10,735 nt of DNA from Cyanobacteria bacterium T3Sed10_376R1m (GTDB lineage Bacteria > Cyanobacteriota > Cyanobacteriia > Cyanobacteriales > Cyanobacteriaceae). The notes under the pieces are model-generated. The model did not search any database, was not told where the DNA came from, and saw nothing but the letters and a program-made list of their open reading frames with translations. Shown here in pieces: positions 6,151 to 10,735 of this stretch. Made by a program: the position numbers and the translations under genes. Each line of letters starts with the position of its first letter. Position 1 is the first letter of the stretch. The DNA lies in contig PXEJ01000201.1 of assembly GCA_003566215.1 (NCBI GenBank), forward strand, positions 1 to 10,735. Direction: 5' to 3'.

Positions 6151-6165
6151 AAACTAGATTAGTTT
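6151..6165. repeat. palindrome AAACTA-GAT-TAGTTT, downstream of the RHH gene
   Basis: Perfect 6-bp arms around GAT. It shares the 11-bp core ACTAGATTAGT and the same orientation with 6590-6604 on the other side of the RHH gene. It lies 50 bp beyond the gene's stop codon. Confidence 0.45.
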
Positions 6166-6177
6166 AGTAAAAATAGA

Positions 6178-6205
6178 ACCCAAATATAATATTAACTTTT
6201 TGGGT
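6178..6205 (-). terminator. intrinsic terminator of the RHH gene
   Basis: Read on the minus strand, ACCCAAA (6205-6199) pairs with TTTGGGT (6184-6178) across a 14-base loop and is followed by TCTATTTTTA. It starts 10 bases after the stop codon at 6215, in the right place to end transcription before the yggT-like gene. Confidence 0.55.
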
Positions 6206-6214
6206 CAGCCCTAA

Positions 6215-6556
6215 TTATTCCTCCAAAGGTAATGCGTCCATAGAAACAGGCACAAAATCCCCGTAAATAGTTAAAGCTAAAAGCATCGATTCCCCCTCAG
6301 AAATTAATTTACCCGTAAGTACACAACTTTCATCCTTTCTAGCCGTACTAGGAATTGTCGCTCTAATATCTGTTTGAGAAAAATTCGGTCGATATTCTCC
6401 TGATTTTTGTTGTACATAATTCCACAAAATATCACGAATTAAAGTTTGATAACCCTGACTACCAGAGAGAGATTTTAAACTATCTTTAAGGGTTTTTTCC
6501 AAACGGATGCTAGTTACTTCCATTTGAGTTGTTGAGGTTCTGTGCATTGAACGCAT
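6215..6556 (-). CDS. ribbon-helix-helix (CopG/Arc-type) DNA-binding protein
   Basis: The 113-residue product has an N-terminal ribbon-helix-helix fold: a beta strand MEVTSIRLE (12-20), a first helix at about 20-30, a GSQGYQ turn (32-37) and a second helix TLIRDILWNYVQQ (38-50). Such proteins dimerise and place the paired strands in the DNA major groove. Residues 55-113 form a second region (TIPSTARKDESCVLTGKLI, MLLALTIYGDFVPVSM) that looks like a small beta-rich effector or oligomerisation domain. No toxin gene sits beside it, so an antitoxin role is not supported; a chromosomal regulator is more likely. The ATG at 6556 is used here, but the ATG at 6547 (MHRTSTTQ) is equally possible, as neither has a Shine-Dalgarno. 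Near-identical palindromes flank the gene at 6151-6165 and 6590-6604, suggesting autoregulation. Confidence 0.78.
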   Translation of the reverse strand: MRSMHRTSTTQMEVTSIRLEKTLKDSLKSLSGSQGYQTLIRDILWNYVQQKSGEYRPNFSQTDIRATIPSTARKDESCVLTGKLISEGESMLLALTIYGDFVPVSMDALPLEE

Positions 6557-6840
6557 AATATTTGAGTTTTTATAGTTTAATATTAGGTAAGACTAGATTA
6601 GTCTATTCGTCTTTATTTTGCTATCTATTTTATCTAATTTTTACAAACCTTAACTATTTATGATTACATACAAGTTATTGGTTATAAATATGTGCTTTGC
6701 TAAGTAAAATTACTACTTAAGTATATATTTATAACGCATAATGAAATACCATCCATTGTCTTTGTCAAAATAAATCTCAATGAGAGTGGGGCTTTTTGCC
6801 ATGGACAACTAAGATGAATAAAGTCCTTAAATAAAAGAAA
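6557..6840. other. 284-bp divergent intergenic region
   Basis: It separates the minus-strand RHH gene from the plus-strand DUF4340 gene and should hold both promoters. Apart from the palindrome at 6590-6604 and a short symmetric TCTCA-A-TGAGA at 6776-6786, I see no clear -35/-10 pair, RNA gene or coding frame. It is very AT-rich, with ACTTAAGTATATATTTATAA near 6715-6734. Confidence 0.45.
6590..6604. promoter_or_regulatory. palindrome AGACTA-GAT-TAGTCT, candidate operator upstream of the RHH gene
   Basis: Perfect 6-bp arms around GAT, 34 bp before the RHH start codon at 6556, where it would overlap a promoter. Compared with the copy at 6151-6165 it differs by A-to-G on the left arm and T-to-C on the right, so the symmetry is kept. 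Confidence 0.4.
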
Positions 6841-7452
6841 ATGAAGTTTAATCGTAACACTATTATTTTGGTCTTATCTGCCCTAACCTTAGGCTCTATT
6901 GTCTATATACTTGAGGTTTTACCTCAATCTAACCACTCAAATCAAGATAACTCTAATTTAGTGGCAGAAAATGAAAAAATTTTTTCCTTTGAAACTGATG
7001 ATATTACAAATATAGTTATAAAGATAAATGATCACCCTAATCCCAGTATGGAAGGGAATAATCCTTTAATCTTAGAGTTTGTAAAAAGAGAATCAGAAAT
7101 AAATTTTTGGGAAATGAAACAACCCATTGAGACAAAAGCAAGTGATGCTTCCCTCTCTTTTTTACTTAATTTATTTCCCCAAGCAACCAGACAAACAAAT
7201 ATTCCCATTTCAGAATCTAGTTTGGTCGATTATGGTTTAGATAATCCTCAAGCTATAATTTTTTTAACTCTTAATAATGGAGATAAGTACGAAATTTATT
7301 TGGGAAACAGTAATTTTGATGATAGTCAAATTTATAGTTTGGTAAAATTTCCTTCATCGGCAATTGAATCAGAAGGAATTTTTTTAATCTCTAAAAGTTT
7401 TCAGTATGGGGTTGAGCGTGATTTAAACGACTGGCAATCAGAAATCTTGTAA
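6841..7452 (+). CDS. DUF4340 domain protein, membrane-anchored
   Basis: A 203-residue protein with one N-terminal hydrophobic segment (about 7-25) after a short basic start, so probably a signal anchor with the rest outside the cytoplasmic face. Residues 47-200 match the DUF4340 pattern: FSFETDDITNIVIKI, an acidic/aromatic FWEMKQPIETKASDASLSFL, SSLVDYGLDNP (paired with 'leave by asymmetry' beta strands AIIFLTLNNGDKYEIYLG) and ERDLNDW at the end. In other bacteria DUF4340 proteins often accompany gliding-type ABC transporter genes; no such genes are here. Its stop lies 7 bases before the tldD start, so the two are almost certainly cotranscribed, which suggests an envelope or peptide-processing role, though this is only association. 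No strong Shine-Dalgarno is seen. Confidence 0.8.
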   Translation: MKFNRNTIILVLSALTLGSIVYILEVLPQSNHSNQDNSNLVAENEKIFSFETDDITNIVIKINDHPNPSMEGNNPLILEFVKRESEINFWEMKQPIETKASDASLSFLLNLFPQATRQTNIPISESSLVDYGLDNPQAIIFLTLNNGDKYEIYLGNSNFDDSQIYSLVKFPSSAIESEGIFLISKSFQYGVERDLNDWQSEIL

Positions 7453-7459
7453 AAATTTT

Positions 7460-8911
7460 ATGGATGTAACGTTAATGAATTTTGACCTACAAAAAATCTT
7501 AAGTAATCTAAATATCAAAGCTGATTGGATTGGATTGAGATACATTACTCAAAAAAGTCAAACTCACAACTTTAGAGATGGTAAACCTCAATATCACGGA
7601 AGAGTATTGACTAAAGGAATAATGGCCGAGGTTTTGGTTAATGGACAAATAGGTTATTGTGCCACGAATCGTCTTGATTGTAATAGCATTGAAGAAACTG
7701 TAAGAAATGCTCGTCAACGGGCTGTTGATGCTCATCAATGGAGCCTTTTTACCTTTGACCATACCATTACCCGCCCCCCCAATCAAGGTAGATACTCTTC
7801 TTGTTTACAAAAGCCTTTTAGTGTTTTTACGGTTAAAGATATAAATGATTTATTAATCCAAGTTTGTCATAGCTTGAAGGTTTCGGAGCAGATTGTTAAA
7901 ACTACGGCGTTAGCCAAAATAAGTGATATTGAACATTATTTTGTAAGTACTAGTGGTGCGGATATTTATCAACAGTTTACAACGGTTTCAACTGATTACG
8001 GTGCCACCGCCCAAGATGGTAATATCATTCAAAAACGTACCGATAACGGAATGTTGGCAAGGTGTTATCAAGGGGGTGCGGAGTTACTTGACCCTAGTAC
8101 TATTTTAAATCGATCGCACCTCGTGGGGCAAGAGGCGATCGCCCTTCTAAAAGCGGAAGAATGTCCCAACACCACCACCAATCTAGTATTAGCACCAGAT
8201 CAAATGATGCTACAAATTCACGAAAGCGTAGGACATCCCCTAGAATTAGACAGAATATTAGGAGATGAAAGAAACTATGCTGGTAGTAGCTTTGTTGAAT
8301 TAAAGGATTTTGGCAACTTGGCTTATGGTTCCAATAAAATGAATATAACCTTTGATCCCACCTTTGAGGGAGAATTAGCTAGTTATGGCTTTGATGACAC
8401 TGGTATGAAAGCCAAAAAAGAATATTTAATCAAAGATGGACTATTATTAAGGGGTTTAGGTAGCTTAGAAAGCCAAGCCAGAGCAAAAGTACCGGGAGTA
8501 GCCAATGCCCGGGCAAGTTCTTGGAATCGCCCTCCTATTGACCGCATGGCTAATTTAAACTTAGAATCAGGAGACCGTAGTTTTGAAGAAATTATAAATA
8601 ATATCGAACATGGAATATATATGCAGTCTAACCGCTCATGGTCTATCGATGATTATCGTAATAAGTTCCAGTTTGGCTGTGAATATGCTCGTTTGATTGA
8701 AAACGGTACATTAACAAAAACTCTACGCAATCCTAATTATCGAGGTGTAACCCAACACTTCTGGCACAACTTAATTGATGTTGGGGACGAATCTACCAAA
8801 GAAGTTTTTGGCACTCCTATTTGTGGTAAAGGAGAACCAAATCAGATGATTAGGGTTGGTCATGCTTCTCCAGTGTGTGTATTTAATAATATAGAAGTTT
8901 TTAGCAGTTAG
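7460..8911 (+). CDS. tldD: TldD family metalloprotease subunit
   Basis: TldD pairs with TldE/PmbA to form a cytoplasmic zinc protease that degrades unfolded or leader peptides, for example in maturing microcin B17 and in CcdA turnover. The 483 residues match the family length. The HExxxH zinc motif HESVGH is at 254-259 (IHESVGHPLELDRILG), and Cys455 in TPICGKGEPNQ corresponds to the third zinc ligand near the C-terminus. Other conserved parts are DDTGMKAK (312-319), GVANARASSW (346-355) and SIDDYRNKFQFGCE (395-408). The intact metal motif marks it as the catalytic TldD type and not the PmbA/TldE partner, which is not in the window. The start is taken at 7460, 7 bases after the DUF4340 stop; ATG 7475 (MNFDLQK) is an alternative. 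No peptide-precursor gene is evident nearby. Confidence 0.93.
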   Translation: MDVTLMNFDLQKILSNLNIKADWIGLRYITQKSQTHNFRDGKPQYHGRVLTKGIMAEVLVNGQIGYCATNRLDCNSIEETVRNARQRAVDAHQWSLFTFDHTITRPPNQGRYSSCLQKPFSVFTVKDINDLLIQVCHSLKVSEQIVKTTALAKISDIEHYFVSTSGADIYQQFTTVSTDYGATAQDGNIIQKRTDNGMLARCYQGGAELLDPSTILNRSHLVGQEAIALLKAEECPNTTTNLVLAPDQMMLQIHESVGHPLELDRILGDERNYAGSSFVELKDFGNLAYGSNKMNITFDPTFEGELASYGFDDTGMKAKKEYLIKDGLLLRGLGSLESQARAKVPGVANARASSWNRPPIDRMANLNLESGDRSFEEIINNIEHGIYMQSNRSWSIDDYRNKFQFGCEYARLIENGTLTKTLRNPNYRGVTQHFWHNLIDVGDESTKEVFGTPICGKGEPNQMIRVGHASPVCVFNNIEVFSS

Positions 8912-9000
8912 GCTTTGTTGAAACAGTGTAGTGGTGTTATTATCAAAAGTCTGACAAAAATAAACGAATTTGATGGCAATATTTTATTGCGTAACGTCAG

Positions 9001-9549
9001 TTAGTTATCTACTTGTTTGGCAAAACAACAACCACACACACCCCAACGATTTAATTCCCCTTGAGGGGTAGGTGCTTGACAACGAGGACAAAGGGGGAGA
9101 TGTTGCGATCGCACTTTTAGCTGTTCTAACCATTGTTCTAAAGCCTGTTGAGGGGTAATAGAAGCCTTATCTAGATTATCAAAGGACGTTTTATTTTCTT
9201 CAATGATACTAGGATGAACTAAGTTCGTTTCTGCCTCTGGTTCAACTAAGGGTTTTTGATACCATCTATTCGTGGTGAAACGTATATCCTTAATTGATTC
9301 ATGGAGACGACGATTAATTTTAGTCATCAGAGTATAGCGTTGTAAAGACAAATTTTGAGCATAGGCACTGCTAGAGGTTGTTACCCACAAAATATCATCT
9401 TTAATTGCGATCACACGGGAATGTTGTGCTACCCTATGATTAACCACCTGAGACCAACCCTTAACCAATAAATGGTATCTTCGTTGGGTTTCCCATTGTG
9501 GTTGTGCCAAAATCAGATCTAATAACTTATCAATAGATTGAAATGTCAT
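9001..9549 (-). CDS. DUF721 / DciA-like protein with C-terminal zinc ribbon
   Basis: The DUF721 domain spans about residues 3-95 (SIDKLLDLILAQPQWE, LLVKGWSQVVNHRVAQHSRV, DDILWVTTSSSAYAQNLSLQ). It is the domain of DciA, which helps load or operate the replicative helicase DnaB in bacteria without DnaC or DnaI; a role in replication initiation is the natural inference. After a variable linker (100-130) and a short helix (ALEQWLEQLK), the protein ends in a probable zinc ribbon, CPRCQAPTPQGE (154-165) and CGCC (172-175), with Cys154, Cys157, Cys172 and Cys175 as likely ligands. Classical proteobacterial DciA lacks this ribbon. The start at 9549 sits just before the domain. It is head to head with the SPOR-like gene, with 6 bp between start codons. 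No Shine-Dalgarno is seen. Confidence 0.85.
   Translation of the reverse strand: MTFQSIDKLLDLILAQPQWETQRRYHLLVKGWSQVVNHRVAQHSRVIAIKDDILWVTTSSSAYAQNLSLQRYTLMTKINRRLHESIKDIRFTTNRWYQKPLVEPEAETNLVHPSIIEENKTSFDNLDKASITPQQALEQWLEQLKVRSQHLPLCPRCQAPTPQGELNRWGVCGCCFAKQVDN
9496..9523 (+). promoter_or_regulatory. possible promoter of the SPOR-like gene, inside the DUF721 gene
   Basis: TTGTGG (9496-9501), a 16-base spacer and TCTAAT (9518-9523, five of six to the -10 consensus). The start would be near 9530, about 26 bases before ATG 9556. It lies within codons of the opposite-strand gene. The -35 box is weak. Confidence 0.3.
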
Positions 9550-9555
9550 GAATTT

Positions 9556-10452
9556 ATGAGTGAAAAAGAAACATTAATACATCCTTTAATTCAAACTACC
9601 TTAAAAAACCTTGACTTAGATCTTAACTTTGAATTAAATTTATTTGAATATTCTCTTAATGAAGAGGTAAATTCCCTAACGGTAATTGAATTATCTAATG
9701 CCATCAAAAAAAATGCCCCTCAATCTCCTTTAGTAAATCAAGATAATAGCTTGCCTTCCCAACCAGAAGAAGAGCCCATTCCCGTTGCTTCTCGAATTAT
9801 CCCTCCCCCAGGAAATATACAAGATGTTATTTTTTCTACTTGGGGTATTTTTGGAGTAATTATTTTTATTGCAACCAATGCTTTATTATTTATTGGTAAA
9901 GATGTTATATTTTTTCAAGAATCTCAATTATCGTCCCCAGAAAAAGAGCTTGTTCAAGAAAATACTTCTATAAATCAAATAGATTCAGAGCAAGTTACAC
10001 CAAATATTTTAAAAGAAGATATAAATATACCTCAAATACCAGATCTTTTACCACCACAACCAATCCCAAATAATCAAAATAGTGTTAACTCCAATAATGA
10101 TAATTTAAGTGGTATGGACAATCAAACCTATCCAGACTTAACCACTGCTTTACTCAGTGAGGCAGTAATTTACCTCGGAGAAAACCCTTTAAATTCACCT
10201 ATTCCCCAGGTACAGGGTAATGTTAATAATACAAATAATCAAAATAACGTTAAATACTATTTAGTAACTGATTATACAACCCCTGAATATTTCACCCAAC
10301 TTAAACGCTCAATCCCTAATGCCATGGTGACAAATATTAACCAAGAAATTAAAATTATTTTAGGTGTTTTTACTAACAATAACGATGCCCAAAAACAAGC
10401 CCAAATTTTTCAAAATCAACAATTACCTGTAACCATTGTTATGGGCAATTAA
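9556..10452 (+). CDS. membrane-anchored protein with proline/asparagine-rich linker and C-terminal SPOR-like domain
   Basis: A 298-residue protein with a bitopic layout. Residues 1-90 are acidic and probably cytoplasmic, ending in a Pro-rich stretch (RIIPPPGN, 80-87). One transmembrane helix follows at about 95-114 (WGIFGVIIFIATNALLFIG). Residues 120-232 are a low-complexity outer linker rich in Asn, Gln and Pro. Residues 233-296 look like a SPOR-type fold: KYYLVTDY, a helix around EYFTQLKRSIPNA, the strand IKIILGVFTNN and a second helix QKQAQIFQNQQ ending in a strand. SPOR domains bind denuded peptidoglycan strands and often mark division-site proteins, so an envelope role is inferred. The start is set at ATG 9556 rather than the in-frame TTG at 9538, which would overlap the divergent DUF721 gene. 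No known gene name is recognised. Confidence 0.72.
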   Translation: MSEKETLIHPLIQTTLKNLDLDLNFELNLFEYSLNEEVNSLTVIELSNAIKKNAPQSPLVNQDNSLPSQPEEEPIPVASRIIPPPGNIQDVIFSTWGIFGVIIFIATNALLFIGKDVIFFQESQLSSPEKELVQENTSINQIDSEQVTPNILKEDINIPQIPDLLPPQPIPNNQNSVNSNNDNLSGMDNQTYPDLTTALLSEAVIYLGENPLNSPIPQVQGNVNNTNNQNNVKYYLVTDYTTPEYFTQLKRSIPNAMVTNINQEIKIILGVFTNNNDAQKQAQIFQNQQLPVTIVMGN

Positions 10453-10486
10453 GTTTTGGTAAAAAAGTATTTTATTTGTTTTTTTG

Positions 10487-10515
10487 AAGTTGAGTTTAAG
10501 AAAAAAACCCAACTT
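10487..10515 (+). terminator. intrinsic terminator after the SPOR-like gene
   Basis: AAGTTGAGTTT (10487-10497) pairs with AAACCCAACTT (10505-10515), ten of eleven positions (one A-C mismatch), around a 7-base loop. It is followed by ATTTGATTTTTTA, which gives a U-rich tail on the plus strand. It starts 35 bases after the stop at 10452. On the minus strand the tail is A-rich, so it would not serve purL well. Confidence 0.6.
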
Positions 10516-10525
10516 ATTTGATTTT

Positions 10526-10735
10526 TTAGCCAAGGCGACGGGCGATCGCACTTTCCCAAGTATCAACCATAGAATCAAGGTCAATATTAATCAGGGATTG
10601 AGCCGAATTAATCTGTAAACTATTACCCTTAACCGTGCCAATCTCCTGCCAATTATTAGGTAAATGATTGGTTAAAAATTGCTCCCATGCCGTCTTATCT
10701 TCAGGAGAAACAGAGACGATAATGGCACTAGCCAA
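10526..10735 (-). CDS. purL: phosphoribosylformylglycinamidine synthase subunit PurL, C-terminal fragment (partial)
   Basis: Only the last 69 codons and the TAA stop are inside the window; the frame is open at the right edge, so the gene begins beyond it. PurL catalyses the ATP- and glutamine-dependent conversion of FGAR to FGAM in purine synthesis, with PurQ and PurS as partners. The visible part, IIVSVSPEDKTAWEQFL, then NWQEIGTV, LINIDLDSMVDTWE and the terminal AIARRLG, matches from memory the ending of the PurL C-terminal ATP-grasp-like/AIRS domain (VSV, the iGTV strand and a final W..AI..RL). The full protein is normally about 750-780 residues. The catalytic parts are not visible, so the call rests on this tail alone. 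It converges with the SPOR-like gene. Confidence 0.72.
   Translation of the reverse strand: MASAIIVSVSPEDKTAWEQFLTNHLPNNWQEIGTVKGNSLQINSAQSLINIDLDSMVDTWESAIARRLG

Larger units (their letters stand above)
5925..6214. other. 290-bp intergenic region with structured island and terminator
   Basis: This lies between two minus-strand genes and has no credible coding frame. It contains a GC-rich, fold-prone island at 6024-6084, the downstream copy of the RHH-flanking palindrome at 6151-6165 and a terminator for the RHH gene at 6178-6205. Confidence 0.5.

Noticed and set aside
6701-6713. GTA-N7-TAC resembling an NtcA site upstream of the DUF4340 gene
   Set aside because: NtcA needs GTA-N8-TAC; the spacing is one short and no matching -10 box is placed for activation.
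6800-6811. ATGGACAACT shared between 2869-2880 and 6800-6811 as a dispersed repeat
   Set aside because: A 10-base match is expected several times by chance in a window of this size and AT content, and the flanks do not agree.
7508-7786. Minus-strand frame of 92 codons inside tldD
   Set aside because: Fully opposite the conserved N-terminal half of TldD; no supporting signal.
8912-9000. Short spacer after tldD with GCAAT-ATTTT-ATTGC as terminator or insertion-sequence remnant
   Set aside because: The stem has five pairs and no T run; the GGCTTTGTTGAA start recalls some insertion-sequence ends, but no matching other end is present.
9538-9555. TTG start at 9538 for the SPOR-like protein
   Set aside because: It would overlap the divergent DUF721 start and adds six residues with no support; ATG 9556 is the better start.
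10733-10735. TTG at the right edge as the true start of the 69-residue minus-strand frame
   Set aside because: The frame is open at the window edge and the sequence matches the end of PurL, so the gene continues beyond the window.
1-10735. CRISPR array, tRNA, rRNA, toxin-antitoxin pair, phage genes or intact transposase
   Set aside because: No regularly spaced repeats, no TTCGA-type T-loop with acceptor stem, no toxin beside the RHH gene, and no transposase or phage motifs were seen on either strand.

Overview
The window looks like chromosomal DNA from a low-GC unicellular cyanobacterium, of the Cyanobacterium/Geminocystis kind. The evidence is seven exact copies of the cyanobacterial HIP1 octamer GCGATCGC in 10.7 kb of AT-rich DNA, several genes of cyanobacterial or chloroplast type (YggT/Ycf19-like, DUF721 with a zinc ribbon, a GRXS16-like GIY-YIG domain, a DUF4340 protein, small cyanobacterial hypotheticals), and constant switching of strand from gene to gene with few operons. 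The genus is an inference; the sequence alone does not prove it.

Layout. 1-210: leader with three inverted repeats, upstream of adhE (211-2802, +), the bifunctional acetaldehyde/alcohol dehydrogenase of fermentation. 2883-3620 (-): trmJ-type tRNA 2'-O-methyltransferase, convergent with adhE. 3804-4172 (+): small charged conserved hypothetical. 4173-4522: the only gap above 300 bases; it holds a long imperfect hairpin (4297-4358) and a 91-bp element with 10-bp terminal inverted repeats (4396-4486), whose right edge forms a good promoter. 4523-5062 (+): GIY-YIG domain protein resembling the N-terminal domain of plant chloroplast glutaredoxin S16. 5206-5646 (+): exported small protein whose stop overlaps by 4 bp with the convergent yggT-like gene (5643-5924, -). 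5925-6214: a GC-rich, fold-prone island and a probable terminator. 6215-6556 (-): ribbon-helix-helix protein flanked on both sides by near-identical palindromes. 6841-7452 and 7460-8911 (+): DUF4340 membrane-anchored protein and TldD protease subunit, the only evident two-gene operon. 9001-9549 (-): DciA-like DUF721 protein, head to head, with 6 bp between start codons, with a membrane-anchored SPOR-like protein (9556-10452, +). 10526-10735 (-): C-terminus of purL, cut by the window edge.

The genes are mostly housekeeping (tRNA modification, helicase-loader candidate, purine synthesis, proteolysis) and fermentation, and no single pathway links them. I see no CRISPR array, tRNA, rRNA, phage module or intact transposase. 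I found no clear new multi-gene system. The most unusual items are the intergenic structures at 4297-4358 and 4396-4490, the palindrome pair around the RHH gene, the GIY-YIG protein lacking the usual catalytic arginine, and the tight dciA/SPOR divergent pair.
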